Positions 1 to 7,384 of a stretch of 64,000 nucleotides of DNA are shown here, in pieces. Position numbers and translations under genes: made by a program. Source of the DNA: Elusimicrobia bacterium RIFOXYA12_FULL_51_18. GTDB taxonomy: Bacteria > Elusimicrobiota > Elusimicrobia > Elusimicrobiales > UBA9959. How positions within the stretch are numbered: position 1 is the first letter of the stretch; every line of letters starts with the position of its first letter. The DNA lies in the NCBI GenBank assembly GCA_001800245.1, contig MGVA01000061.1:1-64000 (forward strand). The letters run 5' to 3'. The notes under the pieces were generated by a model, which made no database searches, was not told the DNA's origin, and worked only from the letters and a program-made list of their open reading frames with translations.

Positions 1-191
1 CGAAAGCTAAGTGCCGTAATGGCTTGGCGTCCACTATAACCAGCATACAGTTTAAAGGTGGCACTTCTATAAACAGTTGAGTTGGCCAATTGGTTGAGGT
101 CGAAGTCTCCAAAAAGGTCAAAAGATATACAATCCGGCGTCGAATCACTATTGTATTGAATCGTTAAAGACAATGGTGTCCTTGACAGCAT
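1..191 (-). CDS. possible 5' end of a minus-strand gene running off the left edge
   Basis: Reading leftward from an ATG at 191-189, a frame stays open for 63 codons to the window edge. The predicted peptide has ordinary composition for an extracellular protein, with stretches such as FDLFGDFDLNQLANSTVYRS. There is no ribosome-binding site. The ATG directly follows the C-rich complement of the 12-G tract, and an in-frame TAG lies just beyond that tract. A slippage change in the tract would alter the upstream frame, so this may be the rest of a longer gene put out of frame. It may equally be chance. I recognise no family. Confidence 0.25.
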   Translation of the reverse strand, partial: MLSRTPLSLTIQYNSDSTPDCISFDLFGDFDLNQLANSTVYRSATFKLYAGYSGRQAITALSF

Positions 192-210
192 GGGGGGGGG
201 GGGCTATACT
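182..210 (+). promoter_or_regulatory. sigma70-type promoter with a poly-G spacer
   Basis: A perfect -35 hexamer TTGACA (182-187) and a -10 TATACT (205-210) are separated by exactly 17 bp, and 12 of those 17 bases are a pure G run. Transcription would start near 217, giving a leader of about 26 nt before the ATG at 243. A change in the G run changes the -35/-10 spacing, which is how the porA promoter of Neisseria is switched. Confidence 0.75.
192..203 (+). repeat. homopolymeric tract of 12 G in the promoter spacer
   Basis: Twelve consecutive G residues, the longest homopolymer I found in the window. It lies wholly between the promoter hexamers. Runs of this length are known hot spots for slipped-strand mispairing. 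They can also be miscounted in assembly. Confidence 0.9.
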
Positions 211-242
211 GTAAGTATCAAATCGTGCGTATAGGAGGAGTT

Positions 243-1190
243 ATGACCAGTTGGAAGAAATATGTGCTCGCGGCCGTGATGGTAACGGCGGCGTTGTTTG
301 CTTACAGCAGGAACTTACATAAGAACGTCCCACCTGATTTTAGGGACGCACCCCGTGATCCCGCGCTAGATACCCTTAAGGATATAAATCCTGCGGGCGT
401 TATTGGAGACGTTAAGGTCCCCAATATGCCTAAAATATCCAAAGGCTATGTCGCGGGGAATGATCCATCCGCCGGTGTGCCTACCAAGCCGGTTGAATGG
501 GTTACTATCACCGGCGGTAAGTTTAGAATGGGAACCGACAGCGGCGAGAACGGTTTTGAAAACGCCAAGCCGATCCACGAGGTCTCCATCAAAACCTTTG
601 CTATGTCTAAAACGGATGTGACCGTGGAACAGTACGCGGAATGTGTGATAAAAGGCGGGTGTACGGAACCGGCCACAGGCGACTATTGCAACTGGGGCGT
701 GGCAGGCCGCCAGCTTCACCCGATCAACTGCGTGGACTGGGATCAGGCGAGTAAATACGCCAAGTTCAAAGGCGGAAGACTGCCCAGCGAGGCTGAGTGG
801 GAATATGCGGCAACCAGCGGCGGCAAGAATCAGAAATACCCTTGGGGCAATGATGAGGCGACCTGTGACAAGGCCGTGATGTATGGCAATGGCGGTTACG
901 GTTGCGGTAAAAACAGTACGATGCCTGTGTGTTCAAAAACCGCCGGCAATACCGCGCAGGGTTTGTGCGATATGGTGGGAAATGTGTGGCAGTGGGTGCA
1001 GGACAAGTACCAGGATTCGTACAAAGGTGCGCCTGCTGACGGCAGTGCGTTTGAAGCTGCGGGCTCCCTCCGGGTGATGCGTGGCGGTTCCTTCGGCAGC
1101 GATGTCGCCAGTTCCCTGCGGGCCGGTTACCGCTACTCCAGCGTCCCTGGCGGCCGCTACGGCAGCCTCGGGTTCCGCCTTGCGAGGTAA
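243..1190 (+). CDS. FGE-sulfatase/C-type-lectin-fold protein, probable DGR variable protein
   Basis: A 315-residue protein with an N-terminal signal anchor (hydrophobic residues about 6-21). After a linker, an FGE-sulfatase (SUMF1-type) domain runs from about residue 85 to the end, with family hallmarks WVTITGGKFRMG, GGRLPSEAEWEYA, YPWGND, GNVWQWVQD and the terminal GFRLAR. The fold is shared by formylglycine-generating enzymes and by many DGR target proteins. The start at 243 is chosen for the AGGAGG at 233-238; an upstream GTG at 225 would lie on or before that site. The last 33 codons show the DGR variable-region pattern (separate entry). It is probably an exported or membrane-anchored display/binding protein rather than an enzyme. 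No sulfatase gene is nearby. The poly-G promoter suggests on/off or graded expression. Confidence 0.8.
   Translation: MTSWKKYVLAAVMVTAALFAYSRNLHKNVPPDFRDAPRDPALDTLKDINPAGVIGDVKVPNMPKISKGYVAGNDPSAGVPTKPVEWVTITGGKFRMGTDSGENGFENAKPIHEVSIKTFAMSKTDVTVEQYAECVIKGGCTEPATGDYCNWGVAGRQLHPINCVDWDQASKYAKFKGGRLPSEAEWEYAATSGGKNQKYPWGNDEATCDKAVMYGNGGYGCGKNSTMPVCSKTAGNTAQGLCDMVGNVWQWVQDKYQDSYKGAPADGSAFEAAGSLRVMRGGSFGSDVASSLRAGYRYSSVPGGRYGSLGFRLAR
1092..1169 (+). other. candidate DGR variable region (VR) in the target C-terminus
   Basis: Between RGGS and GFRLAR almost every codon at the positions known to vary in FGE-type DGR targets ends in C: ggc, agc, gtc, gcc, tac, tac, tcc, agc, gtc, ggc, ggc, tac, ggc, agc, ctc. 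That is what adenine-specific mutagenesis of AAC template codons would leave, because the first two bases scramble and the C remains. Invariant positions (R, P, G) use other third bases. I found no template repeat in the window. Confidence 0.55.
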
Positions 1191-1240
1191 GTGTTGTTGG
1201 CCCTTGGGCTTGAATCTGTTGCAGTAAATCAGTTTGCTGT

Positions 1241-1267
1241 CCGGGCGCGTGCGTAAGCCGCGCCCGG
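1241..1267 (+). other. 9-bp perfect hairpin downstream of the variable region
   Basis: CCGGGCGCG (1241-1249) pairs perfectly with CGCGCCCGG (1259-1267) around a 9-nt loop, 50 nt after the stop codon. There is no T run, so it is not an obvious intrinsic terminator. A hairpin/cruciform just downstream of the VR aids target recognition in the Bordetella phage DGR. The distance here is larger, so the role is inference. Confidence 0.45.
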
Positions 1268-1316
1268 TTCGCGGGTGGAGTAGGGGTGTCTAAACCGTGA
1301 ATCGTGGGGTGGAGAA

Positions 1317-1475
1317 ATGAAGCTTAAGATTTTTACTCTGCGTTTAAACCCGGCGACTGGACTTTTTGACGAGGGGGAACTTGCGAATTTTCAGTCGGGC
1401 AAAGATGTAATTGAAATTTCGGAACATTTCCTTGTCCACGAAAAGACGCCGACACTTTTGTTGGTACTGCGATAA
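1317..1475 (+). CDS. short DGR HRDC-accessory-like protein, probably truncated
   Basis: A 52-codon frame with a GGAG site 3 nt before the ATG. It begins MKLKIFTLRLNPATGLFDEG and continues with a FxxGKxVIEISEHFLVHEKTP stretch. As I recall, this resembles the N-terminus of HRDC-type accessory proteins encoded beside some DGR reverse transcriptases, where a motif like FTLRFDPxTGxFD is followed by an EHFFVHExTPYL element. Those proteins are normally over 100 residues with a C-terminal HRDC domain; here the frame stops after the first beta-rich unit. I read it as a remnant or minimal version. No RT or Avd gene follows. Confidence 0.45.
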   Translation: MKLKIFTLRLNPATGLFDEGELANFQSGKDVIEISEHFLVHEKTPTLLLVLR

Positions 1476-1741
1476 ACATTGGGCGCAATAGCTACAGATG
1501 GCAAAGGATTTGATAATGGAGTCGCTATTTCAGGATTCCAAAGACAGGCCTCTTTCGATAATTTCATTCCGGTTTCTCCCTCAAGTCTTGTGCTGCCAGA
1601 TTTCGCGGCAGAAAAAGGGGTTACAAATGAGCTTTCCGTGTACTATCTAAAGGAACTGGCTTCCTTGAGGGTTTTCTTGAAAAGCCGGTATAGAGGGGGC
1701 TTATGCTATTGTCAAGGGGGGGGGGGCTTGACAGATAAGAC
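1476..1741. other. apparently degenerate intergenic stretch with no convincing gene
   Basis: About 270 bp of AT-richer sequence. A frame of about 100 codons can be opened from 1479, but it has no ribosome-binding site, runs through a G11 tract and ends inside the following hairpin, so I do not call it. The position is where a DGR template repeat and reverse transcriptase would be expected after an accessory gene. I see neither a copy of the VR nor an RT catalytic motif. Confidence 0.4.
1716..1726 (+). repeat. homopolymeric tract of 11 G flanked by inverted TGTCAAG/CTTGACA
   Basis: Eleven consecutive G. The left flank is TTGTCAA and the right flank CTTGACA, so a -35-like TTGACA can be read outward on each strand. 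On the minus strand, TTGACA (1715-1710) is followed 17 bp later by TATACC. On the plus strand no -10 is present. Position between two hairpin/terminator structures suggests a switchable or decayed promoter module. Confidence 0.7.
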
Positions 1742-1777
1742 AAGAACTCCCGCCGGATGCAATTGGCGGGAGTTCTT
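1742..1777 (+). terminator. intrinsic bidirectional terminator hairpin
   Basis: A 13-bp perfect stem, AAGAACTCCCGCC (1742-1754) with GGCGGGAGTTCTT (1765-1777), around a 10-nt loop. It lies between the plus-strand DGR-like genes and the minus-strand gene ending at 1797, so it can serve both convergent units. Confidence 0.75.
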
Positions 1778-1796
1778 TATGAACTACGGGTAGAGC

Positions 1797-2945
1797 TTAT
1801 TGCAGTTGATATACCATCGCCATTGCTGAAACTGCGGAGAAGCCTTTGAGCGACAGCAACTGCGTATCGAAGTCCCCTGAGATTGAATTCTTGTCAACTT
1901 CGATGGTTATAAATATATGGCCCTGAATGGTCATTTTGCCATTTTTAAGCTGCACTCTTAAATCCACATCCTCACCGTCAGCCCGACCGTAAATGCGATA
2001 TTCATTGCCGAAGTCACGCATTGTCAATTGCACGTCATAACCATCCATTGTGATTGCTTTGCGCTTTTTATCTACCCGCGCGCTAAGAGATGCTCCATTG
2101 GCGCCTCTGATCCAAAGAGCGCCGGAAAAGCTGTCATCTGTTTCTTTTACCACTGTAACTTCAACTCCTTCAAAAGGATCCCGCGCTTCAACTCTGGCCA
2201 ATTCGTTATGTAAGGGCTTAAGTGCTTTTATTGGCATACGGATATTTTTCAGAGTTATGAGCTCGCCGACTTTGCTTGACTGTGCGGTAACGGTTATATC
2301 CCGCTGAATGGCGGTCATCAATACGGCAAGCACTCCAACCATCCGTTTGGAATAGACATTTGTATCAAACTCCGCACGTATTTCTTGGCCATCCACTTTA
2401 ATAAACATGCCGCTTTCGTTGATGGAGAGCACGTTCTTTTCATTCTTGATAATGAAGTTTATATTGCCGCTTCCCATGATGGTTCCTTCAGGCTGTTCCA
2501 CTTTGCCCATCACGGTGAAGTCCGGGCCGAAAGAGCGGATGCTTAAATCCAGATCGTCGCCATTTATCATATAACCGCGCTTGCCGTTTTTAATATACAT
2601 GCGTGAGCGCAGGTAGGAATTGTCGCTTTCTATGGTGACATTATAGTTATAGTCGGTGGCATTCTTTTTTGTTCCAGCCAGCGCCATGTTCTCGAACAGG
2701 TCCATTGCGGTAAAAGAATTGGCGTCACCGTCAATCTGCATTGTTACTTCTACCATTGAGGTGAACGGATTGCTGGTCTTTGCCGCGGCAGAAATATTGA
2801 TCGGAGCTAGTGCCCCTGCGGTAATTTGTGTTTTCATATCCTCAAGCGTTGGTAGCTGAGGTAATGCTTCGGTTCCGCTGTTTGCGGCATAGCCTTTGGC
2901 TGCGGCAAGCGCCGTAAGCAGAGCGAACGTCAGTAATTTTTTCAT
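1797..2945 (-). CDS. secreted protein with two copies of a novel repeat domain (paralogue of the 9793-10962 protein)
   Basis: A 382-residue protein with a Sec signal peptide (MKKLLTFALLTALAAAKGYA) and a strong GGAGGGAG site before the start. No known family recognised. The mature part holds two related units of about 80-100 residues. Each ends in a motif of the form xIxGxFDTxLxSxxxxxAxxxxAM: unit 1 has EIRAEFDTNVYSKRM near residue 205, unit 2 has SISGDFDTQLLSLKG near residue 360. Each unit starts with a DxDLxxRxFGxxFxIxG strand pattern. The same unit occurs twice in the minus-strand protein on the other side of the transporter operon. The fold is probably beta-rich; periplasmic or outer-membrane location is likely. 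Function unknown. Confidence 0.7.
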   Translation of the reverse strand: MKKLLTFALLTALAAAKGYAANSGTEALPQLPTLEDMKTQITAGALAPINISAAAKTSNPFTSMVEVTMQIDGDANSFTAMDLFENMALAGTKKNATDYNYNVTIESDNSYLRSRMYIKNGKRGYMINGDDLDLSIRSFGPDFTVMGKVEQPEGTIMGSGNINFIIKNEKNVLSINESGMFIKVDGQEIRAEFDTNVYSKRMVGVLAVLMTAIQRDITVTAQSSKVGELITLKNIRMPIKALKPLHNELARVEARDPFEGVEVTVVKETDDSFSGALWIRGANGASLSARVDKKRKAITMDGYDVQLTMRDFGNEYRIYGRADGEDVDLRVQLKNGKMTIQGHIFITIEVDKNSISGDFDTQLLSLKGFSAVSAMAMVYQLQ

Positions 2946-3044
2946 AATTTATTCTCCCTCCAATCGCATTGCTTTTATCACAGCAATATTTTAACATTGT
3001 CATGGCGCAATACAAAGGACCTAAGGTCCGAATAAATAAAAAAT

Positions 3045-3070
3045 AAAGGCCTATTGGCAAATGGGCCTTT
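3045..3070. terminator. small hairpin in the divergent intergenic region
   Basis: AAAGGCC (3045-3051) pairs with GGCCTTT (3064-3070). A second small palindrome, GGACC-TAA-GGTCC, lies at 3017-3029. Both sit between two divergently transcribed genes, so they may be operators rather than terminators. Confidence 0.35.
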
Positions 3071-3148
3071 CGGGTAATCCCGGATATGGGGCTGGAGCGC
3101 GTGCTGTGCGGGCTTACAGTCGGCCGCGATATTTGCTATTTTATACGT

Positions 3149-3161
3149 AACGGTTACCGTT
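3149..3161. promoter_or_regulatory. palindromic operator-like site before the peptide transporter operon
   Basis: AACGG-TTA-CCGTT is a perfect inverted repeat 24 bp upstream of the TTG start of the first transporter gene, just downstream of an AT-rich TATTTTATAC that could be a -10. Its position would suit a repressor site. The regulator is unknown. Confidence 0.35.
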
Positions 3162-3184
3162 GGTAATTAAGAAAGGGGGACAGT

Positions 3185-4954
3185 TTGAGAAACATCGCAG
3201 CCGCAGCAGTCCTGCTTCTCGCCGCCGCCGGTCCGGCGGCCGCTTTCGACCCTTCCGGCTGGACCACTTCCGGGAATTTCCCGCTGCTGGGCTCCACGAT
3301 GGCCGTGAAAGGCGGAGAACTGCGGATCGCCTGGGCCAATTTCCCGCCGACGCTGCGCACAAACGGCCCCAACTCGAACACGATGGAGGCCAGGGACCTG
3401 CACGCGATGATGTACGAGTCGCTGGTCGGCCTGCACCCCGAGACGCTGGAGCATATGCCGGGGCTGGCCGACTACTGGAAGATCTCCCCCGACAAGCGCA
3501 CTTTTCACTTTCATATAAATCCCAAAGCCCGCTGGGCCGACGGCAGCCCGGTGACGGCGCGCGACGTGGTGGCCACCTGGGAGTTCCGCGTCCGCAAAGA
3601 TATCAAGGACCCCTACTCGCTGATGATCTGGGACACCAATTTCGAGAGGCCGGCTGCGGTCAGCGACAGCGTAGTGTCCGTCAGGACCAAGACGGTGCAC
3701 TGGCGGCTTTTCATGTATTTCGCCGGCATGACCATTTACCCTGCCAAGGAGCTCAAGGTCCTGACCGGAGAGAAGTACCTGCAGGACTATAATTGGAAAG
3801 CCTTCATGGGGACCGGCCCCTATGAGCTCAGGCCCGAGAATGTAAAGAGCCAGCACTCGGTCGCGCTGACCCGGCGCGAAGACTACTGGGGAAAAGACGA
3901 GCGGCAGAACATAGGCCTGTATAACTTCGACAAACTGACCTGGCTGGTAGTGCTGGACGAGGAACTTACCTTCGAGAAGTTCAAGAAGGGCGAGCTGGAC
4001 TATTACCCTATCAACAAGGCCCAGCGCTGGCTGGAGGAGACCGATTTCGACAAGGTGAAGAAGGGCTGGATACAGAAGCGCAAGATCTATACCAAGGCCC
4101 CCCAGGGTTTCAGCGGCCTGGTCTTCAATATGCGCAAGCCCCCTTTCGACAACCGCGACGTGCGCAAGGCTTTCGCCCACCTCTACAACCGCGACAAGCT
4201 CATAGACAAGCTCTTCTATAACGAGTATTCCTTTATCGACAGCTACTATCCCGGCAGCGACTGGGGCAATCCCGACAATCCGAAAATACGCTACAACCCC
4301 CGCCTGGCCAAGATGTTGCTGGCCCGCGCCGGCTGGAAGAACCGGAACAAGGAAGGCTGGCTGGAGAAGGACGGCAAGCCCCTGGAAATAACGATGGAAT
4401 ACGGCGATCCGTCGTTCAACCGCATCTACAAGGTGGTGCAGGAGGATTTCAAGAAAGCCGGCATAAAGCTGAAACTGAAGCTGGCCGACCGCAATACGCT
4501 GATGAAGAAGGTGGGCGAGCGCAACTTCACCATCTACCCGGCTGCCTGGGGCTCACTGCTGTTCCCCAACCCGGTCAGCTCCTGGGGTTCGGACCTGGCC
4601 GCCAAGTCCGACAACAACAACCTGCCCGGCTTCAAGAGCGCCGAGGTGGACAGGCTCTGTTCGGAGTACGACAGGACTTTCGACCGCGAGGGGCAGAAGC
4701 GCATCATCCGCAAGATAGACGGCATCATCTTCCGAGCCCATCCCTATGCGCTGGGTTGGAGCGCCGGCTACAGCCGCATACTCTACGCCAACAAGTTCGG
4801 CCATCAGGAGAAGTATTTCTCCAGGATAGGCGATTACCGCGGCATCATCTCGCTGTGGTGGCTGGACCCGGAGAAGGAAAAGGCCCTGCAGGAGGCCACG
4901 CGCACCGGCGCCGGCCTCCCGGTCGGCGAGACCGTGCAGCGGCCCTGGGACTGA
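3185..4954 (+). CDS. oligopeptide ABC transporter, extracytoplasmic solute-binding protein (SBP family 5)
   Basis: A 589-residue protein with a signal peptide (MRNIAAAAVLLLAAAGPAAA) and the family-5 solute-binding fold of OppA/DppA/YejA. Characteristic stretches are YESLVGL, PDKRTFHFHI, KARWADGSPVTARDVVATWE and VRKAFAHLYNRDKL. The start codon is TTG, supported by GAAAGGGGG just upstream; no in-frame ATG precedes the signal peptide. In the periplasm it would capture peptides for the two permeases that follow. The long N-terminus before the core domain and the large permease partner recall the Yej microcin/peptide system more than classical Opp. First gene of a five-gene operon with gaps or overlaps of a few bases. 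Confidence 0.88.
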   Translation: MRNIAAAAVLLLAAAGPAAAFDPSGWTTSGNFPLLGSTMAVKGGELRIAWANFPPTLRTNGPNSNTMEARDLHAMMYESLVGLHPETLEHMPGLADYWKISPDKRTFHFHINPKARWADGSPVTARDVVATWEFRVRKDIKDPYSLMIWDTNFERPAAVSDSVVSVRTKTVHWRLFMYFAGMTIYPAKELKVLTGEKYLQDYNWKAFMGTGPYELRPENVKSQHSVALTRREDYWGKDERQNIGLYNFDKLTWLVVLDEELTFEKFKKGELDYYPINKAQRWLEETDFDKVKKGWIQKRKIYTKAPQGFSGLVFNMRKPPFDNRDVRKAFAHLYNRDKLIDKLFYNEYSFIDSYYPGSDWGNPDNPKIRYNPRLAKMLLARAGWKNRNKEGWLEKDGKPLEITMEYGDPSFNRIYKVVQEDFKKAGIKLKLKLADRNTLMKKVGERNFTIYPAAWGSLLFPNPVSSWGSDLAAKSDNNNLPGFKSAEVDRLCSEYDRTFDREGQKRIIRKIDGIIFRAHPYALGWSAGYSRILYANKFGHQEKYFSRIGDYRGIISLWWLDPEKEKALQEATRTGAGLPVGETVQRPWD

Positions 4955-4958
4955 CATT

Positions 4959-6005
4959 ATGAGCGCAATGACCACATATTTCATACGCCGGCTGCTGCTG
5001 ATACCGCTGACTTTCATCGCTATCACCTTCCTGGTCTACTCGGTGCTGCGAGTGGTGCCCGGCGGCCCGATAGAGCAGGCCCAGCTGCAGATCAAGATGG
5101 CGATGATGGGCGAAGGCGGCGCCTCGGGTATGATGAACGAGGCGGCCGAGCTGCAGATACCCGCCGCCGCGATGGAAGAGCTCAAGAAATATTACCGGCT
5201 CGACAAGAGTATCCCCGTGGGCTACGCGCACTGGCTCTGGGGCATAGTGAGGCTGGACTTCGGCCGCTCCTACGTCTATGGCCAGCCGGTGCTGGAAGTC
5301 ATCATTTCGAAGTTGCACATCTCGCTCTACTTCGGCCTGATCGGCTACTTCGCCTCCTGGTTGGTCTGCGTGCCGCTGGGCGTCAGCAAGGCCGTGCGGC
5401 ACAAATCCGGCTATGACACGGCCACTTCCATACTCGTGTTCATCGGCTATTCCATACCCGGCTTCGTCGCCTGCCTGATACTGATGGTGCTCTTAGGCGG
5501 CGGCAGTTATTTCGACCTGTTCCCGCTGGGCGGTTTCCGTTCCGAGAACTGGGCCGAGCTGCCCTTCTGGGGCAAGATATTCGACCAGCTGCACCACACG
5601 GCCATACCGGTGTTCGGCTACCTGATGGGCGGTTTCGCCACGATGACCATGCTGATGAAAAACTCGCTGCTCGACAACCTGGGCGCGGACTATGTCCGCA
5701 CGGCCTTCGCCAAAGGGCTCTCGGAAAAACGGGTGCTCTTCGTCCACGCGATGCGCAATTCCCTGATACCGCTGACGGTGGGAATAGGCAACGCGCTGGG
5801 CCTGCTCTTCGCGGGCTCCTTCCTTATAGAGAAGACCTGCAATATCCCCGGCATGGGCCTGCTGGGCTACACCTCCATTATACAGCGCGATTATCCCGTG
5901 ATACTTGGCACCATGGTCTTCCTAGTGCTGATACGTCTGACCGGCAATATATTCTCCGACGCCATCTGGGCGATAATAGACCCCAGGATAAGGTTCGGCA
6001 AATGA
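4959..6005 (+). CDS. peptide ABC transporter permease (OppB/YejB type)
   Basis: A 348-residue inner-membrane protein with an N-terminal transmembrane segment followed by the usual cluster of TM helices. The binding-protein-dependent transport signature is present near residue 250 (DYVRTAFAKGLSEKRVLFVH, the EAA loop that contacts the ATPases). It includes the N-terminal PGGP motif typical of OppB-like subunits (VLRVVPGGP). The coding sequence starts 5 bp after the binding protein and overlaps the next permease by 4 bp, implying translational coupling. It pairs with the next gene to form the channel. Confidence 0.9.
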   Translation: MSAMTTYFIRRLLLIPLTFIAITFLVYSVLRVVPGGPIEQAQLQIKMAMMGEGGASGMMNEAAELQIPAAAMEELKKYYRLDKSIPVGYAHWLWGIVRLDFGRSYVYGQPVLEVIISKLHISLYFGLIGYFASWLVCVPLGVSKAVRHKSGYDTATSILVFIGYSIPGFVACLILMVLLGGGSYFDLFPLGGFRSENWAELPFWGKIFDQLHHTAIPVFGYLMGGFATMTMLMKNSLLDNLGADYVRTAFAKGLSEKRVLFVHAMRNSLIPLTVGIGNALGLLFAGSFLIEKTCNIPGMGLLGYTSIIQRDYPVILGTMVFLVLIRLTGNIFSDAIWAIIDPRIRFGK

Positions 6006-7384
6006 TACTAAAACTGATATATGCCGCCTTTCTCTTCGGTGCCGGGTACCTGTTTACTCATAAGGTGCTTCCCCGATCGTTCGCCGCAGCCGGCCGCCGG
6101 CTGGGGCTGGATATGAAGCCGGCCCCACACTGGCAGAAGCGGTTCAAGCGCTTCAGGATGTTTAAGCGGGGCTACTATTCCTTCCTCTTCATAACCACGC
6201 TCTTTGTCATGTCGCTGTTTCTGGAGCTGATGATCAACAATAAGCCGCTGTTCATTCGCTACGACGGCCGCGTCGTCTTCCCGGCCATAGCCGAATGGAC
6301 GGGCAAGGCCCTTTTCTTCCTGCCGCCGCGGCCCATGGACCGCAAGTCCGACTTCGGCCAGCCCGGCGATGACGAGGTGGATTACCGGCTCTTCGCCGCC
6401 GCCAGGAAGGATCCGTCGCTCTTCGATCGCCATGTCGCCGCCCGCGAGGCGGAGATCGCCGGCATCGGGGACCAGCTGGCCGCGGCCAAAAAGCGAGGCC
6501 TCTTTACCGTAGAGGAGCGGCAGGACTACCGCGACCTGGAGGAGTTCATCCCAGAGATAGAGGCCGAGATAGACCTGCTGCGGGAGGCCAAAGGGATTTT
6601 CGCCGCGGGCGGGGCCTTCATCCTGATGCCCGCCTATCCCTATTCCCCGCGCGAGAACCTGCTGGACATGCCCGGCCAGCCGCCGCACCGGCCCAGTTTC
6701 GAACACCTGATCGGCACCGACGACTCCGGGGCCGATGTCTTCGCGCAGCTGGCCTACGGTTTCCGCACCTCCATGTCGTTCGCGCTGATAGTCTCGCTCT
6801 CCGGCTACTTCATCGGCATAATAATCGGCGCCATTATGGGCTATTTCGGCGGCTGGACCGACATTCTGCTGCAGCGCTTTACCGAGATCTGGGCGTCCAT
6901 CCCCTTCCTGTTCATGATCATCATAGTCGCCTCGATAACGCAGCCCACCTTCCTGCTGCTGGCGGGGCTGCTGGTGCTGCTGCATGGCTGGATAGGCATC
7001 AGCTACTACATACGCGGCGAGTTCTACCGCGAGAAGGCCAAGGATTACGTGCAGGCCGCAGTGGCGATGGGCGCCAGCGACTGGTCCGTCATGATGAAGC
7101 ATATCCTGCCCAACTCCCTGGTGCCGCTGGTCACCTTCTCTCCGTTCAACATAGTGGCCACCATAGGCACGCTGGTTTCGCTGGACTTCCTCGGCTTCGG
7201 TCTGCCTATCGGCTCCCCCAGCTGGGGGACGCTGCTTGACCAGGGTATGAAGTACCTCAAGTACTACCCGCACCTGATAGTCGCGCCCTCGCTGGCGCTG
7301 GCCGTCACACTTTTCCTGATAGTGCAGATAGGCGAGGCCGTCCGCGAGGGCTTCGATCCCAAGGTCTTCTCGAGGTTGCGCTGA
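6002..7384 (+). CDS. peptide ABC transporter permease (OppC/YejE type) with a large extracytoplasmic insert
   Basis: A 460-residue permease, longer than the usual 280-300 for OppC but close in plan to YejE. A TM segment near residues 60-80 is followed by about 130 residues of soluble, charged sequence (about 100-215), then the PSFEHLIGTDDSGADVFAQL motif that normally begins the OppC core. The core has several TM helices and an EAA loop (DYVQAAVAMGASDWSVMMKH). The insert probably sits in the periplasm and may help dock the binding protein. It overlaps both neighbours by 1-4 bp. Confidence 0.88.
   Translation: MILKLIYAAFLFGAGYLFTHKVLPRSFAAAGRRLGLDMKPAPHWQKRFKRFRMFKRGYYSFLFITTLFVMSLFLELMINNKPLFIRYDGRVVFPAIAEWTGKALFFLPPRPMDRKSDFGQPGDDEVDYRLFAAARKDPSLFDRHVAAREAEIAGIGDQLAAAKKRGLFTVEERQDYRDLEEFIPEIEAEIDLLREAKGIFAAGGAFILMPAYPYSPRENLLDMPGQPPHRPSFEHLIGTDDSGADVFAQLAYGFRTSMSFALIVSLSGYFIGIIIGAIMGYFGGWTDILLQRFTEIWASIPFLFMIIIVASITQPTFLLLAGLLVLLHGWIGISYYIRGEFYREKAKDYVQAAVAMGASDWSVMMKHILPNSLVPLVTFSPFNIVATIGTLVSLDFLGFGLPIGSPSWGTLLDQGMKYLKYYPHLIVAPSLALAVTLFLIVQIGEAVREGFDPKVFSRLR

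Noticed and set aside
1479-1793. A 104-codon plus-strand open frame
   Set aside because: No ribosome-binding site, crosses the G11 tract and the terminator stem, and has no recognisable domain. A vague YYLKEL...SRYRGG resemblance to reverse-transcriptase sequence is too weak to use.
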